Part shown: in pieces, positions 43,642-52,705 of the stretch
How the letters are laid out: the number at the start of each line of letters is the position of its first letter
Position numbering within the stretch: position 1 is the first letter of the stretch
From: Flavobacterium sasangense DSM 21067
Lineage (GTDB): Bacteria > Bacteroidota > Bacteroidia > Flavobacteriales > Flavobacteriaceae
Direction of reading: 5' to 3'
Assembly (NCBI RefSeq): GCF_000686885.1
Contig: NZ_JMLU01000024.1
Location: 1 to 56,995 of the forward strand
DNA: 56,995 bases
Position numbers and translations under genes: made by a program
The notes under the pieces: model-generated
Database searches by the model: none
Seen by the model: only the letters and a program-made list of their open reading frames with translations
Told to the model about the DNA's origin: nothing

Positions 43642-44364
43642 ATGGTAATAGATTCAAACAAAACAGTGGGAAACATAGTAGCAGATGATTATAGAACTGC
43701 AGGTGTTTTCAGTCAACTAGGTATCGATTTTTGTTGTAAAGGAAACCGAACAATCGATGAAGTATGTGCAAAAAAAGGCATTGATAAATATGCGCTTTTA
43801 GACGAATTAGAACGTGTTACGGCAAACAACAACAATCAAGGAATCGATTTTAAATCTTGGGAATTAGATTTATTGATTGATTATATTGAGAAAAAACACC
43901 ATCGTTATGTGGAAGAAAAAATTCCACAATTGCTATCGTTTTTACTTAAATTGGAACAAGTACATGGCGCTCAACATCCAGAACTTTTTGAGATTAAAAA
44001 ATTATTCAAAAGAAGTGCGGATGAATTAACGCAACACATGAAAAAAGAAGAGTTAATTCTGTTTCCTTTTATCAAAAAAATGGTAGAGGCTAGTCGAAAT
44101 AATACACCCATCAACAATCCCGGATTTGGTTCTGTTGCCAATCCTATTGCGATGATGATGGAAGAACATGAAAATGAAGGCGAACGATTTGAAAAAATTG
44201 TAGAATTATCAAACAACTACACTCCACCAGCAGATGCTTGCAACACGTACAAAGTCACTTATCAAATGTTACAAGAATTTGAAGCGGATTTACATGCGCA
44301 CATTCATTTAGAAAATAATATTTTGTTTCCAAGTGCCATTGTTTTACAAGATAAGTTTTATTAG
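43642..44364 (+). CDS. iron-sulfur cluster repair di-iron protein (RIC/ScdA/YtfE)
   Basis: 240 residues. The N-terminal ScdA domain has the hallmark GIDFCCKGNRTIDE (about 28-41). The hemerythrin-like domain follows with its His/Glu ligands (KHHRYVEEKIPQL, HMKKEELILFPF, MMEEHENEGERFE, HAHIHLENNILFP). It repairs Fe-S clusters damaged by NO. It is divergent from norC and shares the regulatory region with it, so both should respond to NO or anoxia together. Confidence 0.95.
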   Translation: MVIDSNKTVGNIVADDYRTAGVFSQLGIDFCCKGNRTIDEVCAKKGIDKYALLDELERVTANNNNQGIDFKSWELDLLIDYIEKKHHRYVEEKIPQLLSFLLKLEQVHGAQHPELFEIKKLFKRSADELTQHMKKEELILFPFIKKMVEASRNNTPINNPGFGSVANPIAMMMEEHENEGERFEKIVELSNNYTPPADACNTYKVTYQMLQEFEADLHAHIHLENNILFPSAIVLQDKFY

Positions 44365-44421
44365 TTAATTAGGTTCTTTAAAAGGAGTCGTTTTGGTAAA
44401 CAGGACGATTCTTTTTAAAGT

Positions 44422-44455
44422 AAAAGGACTGCTAATGTATTTTAGCAGTCCTTTT
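44422..44455. terminator. bidirectional terminator
   Basis: 14-bp perfect stem AAAAGGACTGCTAA / TTAGCAGTCCTTTT with a 6-base loop, between the convergent di-iron repair gene and the nirK operon. Confidence 0.8.
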
Positions 44456-44485
44456 TTAATTAAATATAACCCATTTATAATTAAT

Positions 44486-45763
44486 CTATTTTTTATGAGT
44501 AAACAATTGCGGATTAAATGAAACCATTACCCATGCCCAATTGTTACCATTTGAATTGTTTCCTCCTTTTAAAATTTCCATAGTATCGCTGGCAAACATT
44601 TTTGAAACACCTCCAGAAATTACAAGGTTTTTATCCATTTTATAAGTAGCTGTTAAATCGATTTCTGTACCTAAATAACTATCTTGTTCTTCTAAAGTAG
44701 CCATGTTGTAAACCGAAGCAGCGCTATAAAAAAGATGTGGAGCTAACATTACTTGCCATTTATTCTTGTCGTAAATGAATTTAGTGTAAACATCTTGCAA
44801 TCCTACTGAGTTTTTATGATTCCCAACATAGAAATAATCCATTAAACCATTGAATCCGTGATTGGTTCCAAATAAAGGGGTGAACGATTTTACTTTAGTA
44901 TCGGTATCATTTTGATCTTTTCCAGATAAATATTCGAAACCTAATTCGGCTTTGAAAGGATTGGTGAATTTATATCCCAAATTAAATCCCGCATAATACG
45001 CACCAACAGCAACTTTATCATTAGCTACAGCAGCTTCACCTGTTTGAGCATACAAACCGAAATCTCCATAAAATTTTGAAACATCCCATTTTCCATATGT
45101 TCCAATAGTTTGCAAATAGGCAACTTGGAATTTATTTTCAGTTAAATTTTCATATTGGTAGCCATTATTCAATGCTAAAAAGCTCAAACTTACTTTTGAA
45201 AATTTCTGATTGAACCAAATAAACTGCATGTTTTTATAGTTCGTTACATAAGCGGATTCGTATAAGGCTTCGTTGTTATTATTTAACGCTGCACCAAAAT
45301 CCAATTGGTAGCCATTTTTCTTATTGGTAACCAAAACGGCATCGTGACTTTGACCTTGTTGCAACCAATCGATTCCGCCCATAATTCTTTGATTATCGTA
45401 AGAAAGTACTTGTCGCCCGAATTTTGCTGTCCAATTCGTATTGAAATCATACGAAATCCAAGATTCGAATAACGCTACTCCGTTTTTATCCGATGGAGAA
45501 GTGGTTGCCACATCACCCCAAACTCTAACGTTTTGAAACGAAACATTGGCTTTGAATTTTTCTTGCTTGTAGAAGAAATTCATTCTTGAGCGTTGGGAAA
45601 CAAACGAAGTGGGATAGAAATCGTCTTTCATTAATTCTTTAAAACCATTTCGGTATTCAAATCGTGGTCGTAGTTGTAGGTTGACTTCTAACTCTTGAGC
45701 AAAAGAACCTACGGTTGAAATTGCAAAAGCAACTGCAACTAGCATTTTATTTTGAAGTTTCAT
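44486..45763 (-). CDS. outer-membrane beta-barrel, alginate-export-like porin
   Basis: 425 residues with a signal peptide (ISTVGSFAQ) and alternating strand pattern. LQLRPRFEYRNGFKEL, SFQNVRVWGD, KFGRQVLSYDNQRIMGGIDWLQQGQSHDAV and the aromatic end WAWVMVSFNPQLF fit the Alginate_exp family of 18-strand channels. Last gene of the nirK operon, 28 bases after the SCO1 gene. In this setting it may admit nitrite or copper complexes; substrate unknown. Confidence 0.75.
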   Translation of the reverse strand: MKLQNKMLVAVAFAISTVGSFAQELEVNLQLRPRFEYRNGFKELMKDDFYPTSFVSQRSRMNFFYKQEKFKANVSFQNVRVWGDVATTSPSDKNGVALFESWISYDFNTNWTAKFGRQVLSYDNQRIMGGIDWLQQGQSHDAVLVTNKKNGYQLDFGAALNNNNEALYESAYVTNYKNMQFIWFNQKFSKVSLSFLALNNGYQYENLTENKFQVAYLQTIGTYGKWDVSKFYGDFGLYAQTGEAAVANDKVAVGAYYAGFNLGYKFTNPFKAELGFEYLSGKDQNDTDTKVKSFTPLFGTNHGFNGLMDYFYVGNHKNSVGLQDVYTKFIYDKNKWQVMLAPHLFYSAASVYNMATLEEQDSYLGTEIDLTATYKMDKNLVISGGVSKMFASDTMEILKGGNNSNGNNWAWVMVSFNPQLFTHKK

Positions 45764-45791
45764 GTTGTATTGTTTTTTTTGGGGGAAGCCA

Positions 45792-46385
45792 CTACTCTAC
45801 TTTAGCTGCTTCTTCTTTGATTTTTGAAACCGTTTTATCGTAACTAACTCCTAACCCTTCTTGTTGGAATGCTAATTCCCCCTCCGCATTAAATACACTG
45901 ATGATATTGGAATGTGAGAAATCTATCGGAGATATTTTTTTATAATTTACGGCTAAAACTGCCGCGAATTCTCTAGTATTTTCTTCATTAGAACGCAAGA
46001 AAACCCATTGATTTCCTGTCATTTTATTTTCAATAGAGAATTCTTTCAAACGTTTTGGAGTGTCAACTGTTGGGTCAATACTTACTAAAACTAATTGTAC
46101 TTTGTCTTTGTATTCTTCTGGAATTTTGGCTTCAATATTTCGCATATCAGCAACTAATCTTGGACAAGCCGCTTTACATGAAGTGTAAATCATCACCATA
46201 ACAAGAACTTTTCCTCTTAATTCTTTCAATTCAATATCTTTTCCGTCTTGATTGGTCCATTTTTCAGGTAAGTTGTAAATTGATAAATCGGTTATAGGTT
46301 TATCTTTTATATCTTGTTTTTCTTCTTTTGCATTGCACCCGATTAATAAAAGGGAAGCAATTACGAATAAAATTATCTTTTTCAT
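45792..46385 (-). CDS. SCO1/SenC copper chaperone lipoprotein
   Basis: 197 residues. Lipoprotein signal (SLLLIGC-NAKEE, Cys17), thioredoxin fold with the copper motif TSCKAACPRL (C-x3-C) and the third ligand His in FSHSNIISVF. SCO proteins deliver Cu to CuA or other cupredoxin sites; in the nirK operon it probably serves NirK or NosZ. Confidence 0.92.
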   Translation of the reverse strand: MKKIILFVIASLLLIGCNAKEEKQDIKDKPITDLSIYNLPEKWTNQDGKDIELKELRGKVLVMVMIYTSCKAACPRLVADMRNIEAKIPEEYKDKVQLVLVSIDPTVDTPKRLKEFSIENKMTGNQWVFLRSNEENTREFAAVLAVNYKKISPIDFSHSNIISVFNAEGELAFQQEGLGVSYDKTVSKIKEEAAKVE

Positions 46386-46408
46386 GACTCATTTTTTTAA
46401 TTGAAAAC

Positions 46409-47194
46409 TCAATTAGCGATGTTTTTGGCACATCGGAAACCTAAATTTTTTGTAGTATAGTTTGCTTTTATACTGCCTCTGAAAGCGTAACGCATAAAAG
46501 CGGCATAATTCATTAAATCAGTGGCGTTGACAGAACCGCTTCCGCAGAACAAATCTTTATCGGTATCTTTATCTTTTCTGGATTCTCCTGATAAAAAGAT
46601 ACTATTGAAATCGAAAGTCCATTCCCAAACTAATCCGTGCATATCGTAAACGCCCCAGTAATTCTTGAATGTTTTCCCTACAGAATTGTTGTAGGTTTTG
46701 TTTTTTTCGTACCAACTCAAGATATATTTATTGAATTCTTCTCTTGAACGAGCGTCTTTTCGTTTTTCATCTGCCATGGCTACATATTCCCATTCATCTA
46801 AAGTGGCTAATCTTTTACCTTGACATTCGCAGTATTCTTTTGCAGCAAACCATGAAATATTAGTCACTGGCGCATTGGCATTTAATTGTCCGAAACTTAA
46901 GTCGCCACTCCATTCTGATAAATAAGTTGTATTGGCAAAAAGGCGTTTGATTTTTGATTTTCTGTAATTCGGATTTTTTTTCAAAAATTCTAAATATTGT
47001 TGATTCGTAACCGGATATACATCTAACAAAAAGGATTTAATGAACACTGGTTTCTTATCTGTTGTTCCATATAACGGAACGTAACTCCCTGCTCCAATGG
47101 TTACCATATCTTTGGGTACCTGAGAAAAAGAAATGGAAACCCAAGATAATAAAATTAGGCAGTAGTGAAATCGTTTAATAAATTGAGCTTCCAT
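46409..47194 (-). CDS. nirV: NirV-like protein, formylglycine-generating enzyme fold
   Basis: 261 residues with an N-terminal signal (LLSWVSISFSQ). The FGE-sulfatase domain shows VTIGAGSYVP, DVYPVTNQQYLEFLKK, APVTNISWFAAKEYCECQGKRLATLDEWEYVA, GVYDMHGLVWEWT and the final NLGFRCAKN. Genes of this fold next to nirK are called nirV; the biochemical role is unknown. It lies 26 bases after a cytochrome gene in the nirK operon. Confidence 0.85.
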   Translation of the reverse strand: MEAQFIKRFHYCLILLSWVSISFSQVPKDMVTIGAGSYVPLYGTTDKKPVFIKSFLLDVYPVTNQQYLEFLKKNPNYRKSKIKRLFANTTYLSEWSGDLSFGQLNANAPVTNISWFAAKEYCECQGKRLATLDEWEYVAMADEKRKDARSREEFNKYILSWYEKNKTYNNSVGKTFKNYWGVYDMHGLVWEWTFDFNSIFLSGESRKDKDTDKDLFCGSGSVNATDLMNYAAFMRYAFRGSIKANYTTKNLGFRCAKNIAN

Positions 47195-47219
47195 TCTTCA
47201 GTTTGTTTATTGTTTATAC

Positions 47220-47645
47220 TTATTTTTTACCTCTTTGTGCTTTTACCATAGCAGGAGTAACTTTTGTATTGTTATTTCCCCAACTACTATAAACATAAGT
47301 CAGTACATCCGCTACTTGTTGGTCGCTTAGTCCTTGACTAGTCATCGCACTATTGAATTTTTTTCCATTTACAGTAATAGGTCCGCTCAATCCGTTTAAT
47401 ACCACTTTAATGGCTCTGTTAACATCTTTATTTAGGTAATCAGATTTTGCTAAAGGAGGAAACGCATTTGGAATTCCTTGTCCGTTTGCCTGATGGCATG
47501 CGATACATGTTTTATTAAAAATTGCTTTACCTTTATTTACATCCTGAAATGCCACTACTTCAGATGTTTTAGTTGTTGGTAATTTAAAACTGATTAAAGT
47601 TCCGGTTACGATAAGTGCGATGGCACTCAATACTATTTTTTTCAT
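47220..47645 (-). CDS. cytochrome c, free paralogue of the NirK C-terminal domain
   Basis: 141 residues with a signal peptide and one haem site (CIACHQANGQGIP). Over about 95 residues it closely matches the C-terminal cytochrome domain of the adjacent Nir[27 protein letters not shown] and the ending TKVTPAMVKAQR are nearly the same. It probably arose by tandem duplication and may shuttle electrons to NirK. It lies 27 bases after nirK. Confidence 0.9.
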   Translation of the reverse strand: MKKIVLSAIALIVTGTLISFKLPTTKTSEVVAFQDVNKGKAIFNKTCIACHQANGQGIPNAFPPLAKSDYLNKDVNRAIKVVLNGLSGPITVNGKKFNSAMTSQGLSDQQVADVLTYVYSSWGNNNTKVTPAMVKAQRGKK

Positions 47646-47672
47646 TTTGTATTTATTCTATTTATTTGATTA

Positions 47673-49142
47673 TTATTCGTGCATATCTTTTGATTTTGGA
47701 GCTGGTTTCGCTCTTTGTGTTTTAACCATTTCAGGAGTTACTTTAGTTTTGTTGTTACCCCAACTGTTGTACACATATGTTAAAACATCTGAAATTTCTT
47801 GATCGGTAAGGTTTTGACTAGTCATTACTGAATTGAATTTTTTACCATTTACAGTAATTTCACCACTTAATCCGTGAAGAACTGCATTAACTGCTCTGTT
47901 TGGATCTGCGTTTAAGAAATCAGATTTTGCTAATGGAGGGAAAGCACCCGGAATACCTTGACCTTCTGATTGGTGACAAGCAAAACATGTTCTTCCATAA
48001 ATATTTTTACCATCTGTAATTTGTTGAGCTAATGTTTTATTTACCACGACATCTTTTCCATTACCTGATTTTGGCATGTTTTGAATCGTTCCACCTTCTG
48101 GATGATAAATTCCTTCTTGTGTTGTTCCTGAGTAAATTTTAGCGTTTTCAGCACCTTCTACTTTTAACATTCCTAATGCTCCTTTATTGAACGCTCTGAA
48201 TATTGAGTGATCTACCAAAATGAAAGTTCCTGGAACATCCACTTTGAATTCTACAATTGCAGAACCACCAGCCGGAATTAATGTTGTTTGAACATTTTTA
48301 TTGATAGCATCGCCACCTTCAATATGAACTCTGTCGAAAATCTCTCCAATAACGTGGAACGAAGAAACTAAATTTGGTCCACCGTTACCCATATAAATTC
48401 TAACGGTTTCTCCTACTTTAGCTGTTAAGGCTTTGTCTCCTGTTAAAGCCCCAACTTTCCCATTAAAAACTACATAATCAGGATGTTCATCAACAGCTTT
48501 TGTCATATCGAAAGGTTGCATTCCAGGTTCTCCATTTTTTCCTTTGGTATAAAAATCACCTTGCATTACGTAGTATTCTTTATCTACTGGAGGTAAACCA
48601 CCTTCTGGTTCTACCAAAATTAATCCGTACATTCCGTTTGCAATGTGCATCCCTACAGGAGCTGTAGCACAGTGGTACACATATAATCCTGGATTGATAC
48701 ATTTGAAATTAAAAGTTTTTTCATGTCCTGGTGCTACTAATGAAGAAGCAGCTCCACCACCTGGCCCCGTAACGGCGTGTAAATCGATGTTGTGAGGCAA
48801 TTTGTTGTCTGGGTGATTTTTCAAAGTAAATTGTACTTCATCACCTACTCTAGTTCTAATAAAACTTCCTGGAACACTACCTCCAAAAGTCCAGTAAACA
48901 TACTTAACACCGTCGGCCATTTCCCCTTCGATTTCTTTAATTTCCATGTTTACAATTAATTTTTTAGCAGGACGATCTCCAACAGGTTTTGGTACGAATG
49001 GAGGCGCTGTCAATTCTGCAATCATTTCATCACCAACAGAGATATCAGCATAGTTGGTTGTTGAGTCACCGTTCTGTTTACATGCGATACTTGCTGCACA
49101 AGCCACACATAGTACAAGAACTTTTTTAATAAAATTACTCAT
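47673..49142 (-). CDS. nirK: copper nitrite reductase NirK fused to cytochrome c, lipoprotein
   Basis: 489 residues. Lipoprotein signal ([13 protein letters not shown], Cys21). Two cupredoxin domains contain every NirK ligand: His117, Asp120, His122, His157, Cys158, His166, Met171, then His263 and His312. A class I cytochrome c follows (CFACH at 386-390). It reduces nitrite to NO on the periplasmic side. The fused cytochrome replaces an external donor. First gene of a five-gene operon with an FNR-like box and palindrome in the promoter. Confidence 0.96.
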   Translation of the reverse strand: MSNFIKKVLVLCVACAASIACKQNGDSTTNYADISVGDEMIAELTAPPFVPKPVGDRPAKKLIVNMEIKEIEGEMADGVKYVYWTFGGSVPGSFIRTRVGDEVQFTLKNHPDNKLPHNIDLHAVTGPGGGAASSLVAPGHEKTFNFKCINPGLYVYHCATAPVGMHIANGMYGLILVEPEGGLPPVDKEYYVMQGDFYTKGKNGEPGMQPFDMTKAVDEHPDYVVFNGKVGALTGDKALTAKVGETVRIYMGNGGPNLVSSFHVIGEIFDRVHIEGGDAINKNVQTTLIPAGGSAIVEFKVDVPGTFILVDHSIFRAFNKGALGMLKVEGAENAKIYSGTTQEGIYHPEGGTIQNMPKSGNGKDVVVNKTLAQQITDGKNIYGRTCFACHQSEGQGIPGAFPPLAKSDFLNADPNRAVNAVLHGLSGEITVNGKKFNSVMTSQNLTDQEISDVLTYVYNSWGNNKTKVTPEMVKTQRAKPAPKSKDMHE

Positions 49143-49206
49143 GGTAGAAAAAATTAGTTTTAAATATTGGTTTCAATAATAGTTTCGTTACTATCATTTT
49201 ATAGGT

Positions 49207-49250
49207 CAAAATTAAAGGACAAAAACATCCTTTAATATGATAAAAATCAT
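49207..49250 (-). promoter_or_regulatory. nirK promoter with FNR-like box and palindrome
   Basis: On the minus strand: exact -7 element TAATTTTG (49214-49207), palindrome AAAGGACAAAAACATCCTTT (49214-49233) covering the -10 to -33 region, and perfect box ATGAT-AAAA-ATCAT (49237-49250) centred about 43 bases before the start site. The arrangement suggests one activator and one repressor. Confidence 0.7.
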
Positions 49251-49588
49251 GTTTCGAAAAAAAGTTTAGAAATCACTATTAAATAGAAACAAAGTATTGA
49301 AGATAATATTTGACTAAATCAATCAAAATATAAAAATTGAGAGCCTATACTTTAACTTTCAATTTCTATAAAGTGTCAAACTATTGGCTTGATATTTACA
49401 AATCCTAAGAAAAACAATGTCTAAATAATTTATTAAAAATAAAGATAATAGATATCGTTTTGAATCTGAAGACAATTCCTTCTCATTAAATTTTATTTTC
49501 AGAGAGTTTATAATTTTTATCTTAACAAAAAAACTTTACAACATAATCATATTATACACTAAAAACTAAGGAATAAATTAAAAAGAGG
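49251..49588. other. AT-rich intergenic stretch
   Basis: Between the nirK promoter and the promoter of the next gene. I see no gene, RNA fold or repeat of note. Confidence 0.4.
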
Positions 49589-49596
49589 TAAATTTG
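49589..49596 (+). promoter_or_regulatory. -7 element of the 2H phosphoesterase gene
   Basis: TAAATTTG, exact match to TAnnTTTG, 42 bases before the ATG at 49639. Confidence 0.45.
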
Positions 49597-49638
49597 TAAT
49601 TCATTTAAAAAAGATTCATATTCCATAAATAAAATGAT

Positions 49639-50196
49639 ATGGCAAAATATTCGGTAGTTTTTCATCCTTCTGAAACCGTTATTGAAGCGGTCAAAGAACT
49701 CAAAGAACAATTGAGTGCTAAAATTGGATGGTATCCGAGTAAGAATTCTTTAGCTCACGTTACTATTTGTGAATTTGAATATGAAGATGAAACATATGAA
49801 AATATAAAATCGAGAATCGCCAATTACTGTCGTTATCAAAATCCTTTTGAAGTTACGTTTAATGAGTTTGACAATTATACAAATGGTGCTTTTTTTATTG
49901 CTCCCAAAGCCGAAAGCAAAACCAAAATGGCTGAAATCATGAAGGAAATTCCGAAACAAATTCAATTTCCAGTGAGTCATAAAAGTACGGAACCACATAT
50001 TTCAATTGGAAGACAACTTACTGAATCCCAACTCAAAATAGCCTATAATTTATTTGAAACTGTAGATTTGAATTTCATTTGCGAAGGCATCACCATCCGA
50101 ATTTTCAATCCCGAAAGAAAACAATATGATGTGCTTGAAACAATCCCTTTTCTGAGTGAAATGGAACCTGAAAAAGAACAATTAACCTTGTTTTAA
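49639..50196 (+). CDS. 2H phosphoesterase (2'-5' RNA ligase-like)
   Basis: 185 residues with two His-x-Thr/Ser motifs, AHVTICEF (about 39-46) and PHISIGRQ (about 119-126), about 80 residues apart as in the 2H superfamily. Members hydrolyse cyclic phosphates or 2'-5' linkages in RNA or nucleotides. No signal peptide. It is convergent with the next small gene, with adjacent stop codons and no terminator between. Confidence 0.85.
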   Translation: MAKYSVVFHPSETVIEAVKELKEQLSAKIGWYPSKNSLAHVTICEFEYEDETYENIKSRIANYCRYQNPFEVTFNEFDNYTNGAFFIAPKAESKTKMAEIMKEIPKQIQFPVSHKSTEPHISIGRQLTESQLKIAYNLFETVDLNFICEGITIRIFNPERKQYDVLETIPFLSEMEPEKEQLTLF

Positions 50197-50415
50197 TTAT
50201 TCTTTCGTACTCATTTTAATCTGCAAATGATTCAACAACACTTGGTATTTACTGATTTCTCGCAACACCATTTCGTCATCAGTAGCGTCCATCATATCGT
50301 CTAAATCATCACTCACTTCAATTAATTTAATACTGGCTTCCGAAAAATTCTTTATCGCCATGTTATCAATAATCAATTGAATGTTTTTTTTTATTTCTGA
50401 AAATCTATCTTCCAT
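50197..50415 (-). CDS. small hypothetical protein, helical and acidic
   Basis: 72 residues, predicted mostly alpha-helical, with a negatively charged centre (EVSDDLDDMMDATDDEMV). No known motif. It lies 7 bases after the methyltransferase gene in the same direction, so they are probably co-transcribed. Confidence 0.6.
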   Translation of the reverse strand: MEDRFSEIKKNIQLIIDNMAIKNFSEASIKLIEVSDDLDDMMDATDDEMVLREISKYQVLLNHLQIKMSTKE

Positions 50416-50422
50416 TTTAATT

Positions 50423-52027
50423 TTATTTTCCTCGCAACAAATTAATACTTACTGTTGCATAATCGGTTTCGGGATATTTTTTAAAGTAATCAGCATCCGA
50501 ATGTAATCCAGCTTCTGCCGCTATTTTTTGCAACACTTCGATTTCTACGATAAACTGATCTGAAAAACCGTGTGTAGCATCGTAAGCCGTTGCAGCTGTT
50601 TTTCCTAGATTTTGAGCAGTTAATTCTGGCGCTACCGTATGCAATTCAATAATTAAAAGGCCAAATTTACGAACATACGGACTCCATTTCATAAAATGTT
50701 CTAATAAATTATCTTCGACATCATTGTTGGAAATGTGAACGCCTCGATGCGCAAAAGCTCCGGTGGAAGTACTCACTCTATCTTTTGTTTTATTTTTCGG
50801 GTCTTCCCAAATGCGATTATGATCTAAGAACGTACGTACATTCAACAAATCTTTCAAATCGATGTTGTAATTCTCTTGCAAATCACTATTCAATAAATCC
50901 GGATTTCCAATGTCGCCCCAAATAACTTTTGCCCAAATATCGGCTTTAATCAAATTCGCTCTCGTAACTTTCAACGCCGCTTGATTATAATCAGCACCAA
51001 CTAAAAATAGTGGATAATCATCTAACATTTTCCCGCGCAAGGTTTGTCGTTCGATGACTTCAAAAATATGTTGTAAAAAAGCGCCATTTCCGCAACCCAT
51101 ATCTAAAATTCCTTTTGGTTGTTCGGCGATGGGTTTATTAAAAAGTTCGATGATAATATCGTCAATTACTTTGAAATACGTCGCGTGCGCACCACCGCTT
51201 CCCCAGACATTCATTTCGCGATTGACGTGAATTTCATCTTCGTTTTTAGCGATATTTCGCAATTCACTTGCATTTCCAAACAACAAACTGTCAATATGTT
51301 TAAACATCGGAAGATATGAAACCGTCACACCATAAGCAGAAGCTCGTTTGGCAAAGAAAAAGCCGTCTTCTGTAAATTGATAATTGTCGTTTTTCTTGGA
51401 AAACCAACCCAAATGCACAAAGAAATCCAGAATTTTAGCAAACGCTTCTGGATGTTTATGAAATTCATCCGCTCGAAACGAACTTTCCATAAAATACTTG
51501 TGAAACATGCCCGTCATTCCTAAGTTGACTACAATTGGGCCAACCAAATAACCTTCAATATGTGTCAACATTTGCTCTTGAATAGCTCGCAAATTCACAT
51601 CTTCTTCAAAATGAATATGATAATTTTCGGTGAATTTCTTTAAAATAGGCTCCAATAATGCAATGGAATCCACATCCATTTTATTAGCTGTAAAAACCGA
51701 AGATTGAGTTAACAAATGAAATGTATCTTCATACATGGGAACAAGTGAAAACGCAAATTCACTAATAGGTAAAGAAGTAATTGTAACATTTCCCGAAACA
51801 TTATCGACTTCGTATTTTAGAAAACCTTGCGATGCCAAAACGCGTAATGCTACATTCAAATAGCCTTCATTAGCATGAAATTCATTTGTAATTTGTGATA
51901 AAGTTGTGGATTTCTCCTTTAAAAGATGTGCTAAAATTCCTTTTTTGAACAAAGAATAAGCGACAGGAACAACAACTAATCCATCTAAATGTCTAAAAAT
52001 GGCTTCGCGTAATTGGTTTCGTTTCAT
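50423..52027 (-). CDS. class I SAM-dependent methyltransferase, two-part
   Basis: 534 residues from the second Met (52027; an ATG at 52030 is equally possible). A winged-helix-like N-terminal part (RHLDGLVVVPVAYSLFKKGI, LSQITNEFHANEGYLNVALRVLASQGFL) resembles the dimer domain of O-methyltransferases, and the C-terminal Rossmann fold has motif I GILDMGCGNGAFLQHIF and motif II-like VGADYNQ. Two N-terminal helix-turn-helix-like units occur. Substrate unknown; no biosynthetic neighbours. Confidence 0.75.
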   Translation of the reverse strand: MKRNQLREAIFRHLDGLVVVPVAYSLFKKGILAHLLKEKSTTLSQITNEFHANEGYLNVALRVLASQGFLKYEVDNVSGNVTITSLPISEFAFSLVPMYEDTFHLLTQSSVFTANKMDVDSIALLEPILKKFTENYHIHFEEDVNLRAIQEQMLTHIEGYLVGPIVVNLGMTGMFHKYFMESSFRADEFHKHPEAFAKILDFFVHLGWFSKKNDNYQFTEDGFFFAKRASAYGVTVSYLPMFKHIDSLLFGNASELRNIAKNEDEIHVNREMNVWGSGGAHATYFKVIDDIIIELFNKPIAEQPKGILDMGCGNGAFLQHIFEVIERQTLRGKMLDDYPLFLVGADYNQAALKVTRANLIKADIWAKVIWGDIGNPDLLNSDLQENYNIDLKDLLNVRTFLDHNRIWEDPKNKTKDRVSTSTGAFAHRGVHISNNDVEDNLLEHFMKWSPYVRKFGLLIIELHTVAPELTAQNLGKTAATAYDATHGFSDQFIVEIEVLQKIAAEAGLHSDADYFKKYPETDYATVSINLLRGK

Positions 52028-52075
52028 CATAAATCGAGTGGTTTATTCTCAAATTTATGAAAATTCTGATTCACT

Positions 52076-52621
52076 TTACAATAAACTTCTTTTTATCTCG
52101 GCAAAAGAAGTGGAAGTTTGGATAAGTTTTAAAATGATTTCGTTTCGAAGTTGTTCCAAATCATCAAAATCCAAATATTTCGCCCAAGTATCTGATTCCA
52201 AAATTTCTTTTATTTGTCGGATGACTTTTGCGGTTTCGGAAGCGTTCCGTAAAAAGGCTTTTCCGTCGTAATTCGGATTATTTTTGTGTTGGAAAGTTGC
52301 TTCTTTAGTTTCGAAATTAACTTCTACATAGAAAAAGCTTTCAGTTTCGTTATTCGGATAGAAATCTGTCCATTTGGCATAACCAATTCGTTCTTTCTGA
52401 TTTAGATTTTTAATTTCGGAAATCAAACGCCATCTGCAATTCGCAGCTCTTCCCCAATGATTCGAAATACGATAAACACCTTCCTCCGTAAAACAATAAC
52501 CACTACCCGATTTACTTTTGTAATGCCAATCGATATTCGGTATCGAAGCGGAATCAACTTCGGTAAACTCACAAAAAGTGTGCTTATGGAAATTGGTTTT
52601 ATTGTATTTTTTTAAGGTCAT
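52076..52621 (-). CDS. conserved hypothetical protein
   Basis: 181 residues, cytoplasmic, not recognised. SGSGYCFTEEGVYRISNHWGRAANCRWRL (about 38-66) looks like a conserved core and may be a family signature. A helical C-terminal part (about 120-180) follows. It starts divergently from the Crp/Fnr gene at 52706, with 84 bases between. Confidence 0.6.
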   Translation of the reverse strand: MTLKKYNKTNFHKHTFCEFTEVDSASIPNIDWHYKSKSGSGYCFTEEGVYRISNHWGRAANCRWRLISEIKNLNQKERIGYAKWTDFYPNNETESFFYVEVNFETKEATFQHKNNPNYDGKAFLRNASETAKVIRQIKEILESDTWAKYLDFDDLEQLRNEIILKLIQTSTSFAEIKRSLL

Positions 52622-52705
52622 AAAATGTCAATTCGATTTCTTTGTAACAAAAGTAACATTTGATTTTTAAAGAATCGTCGTATCTTTACAAAAAAAGGAT
52701 TACAA

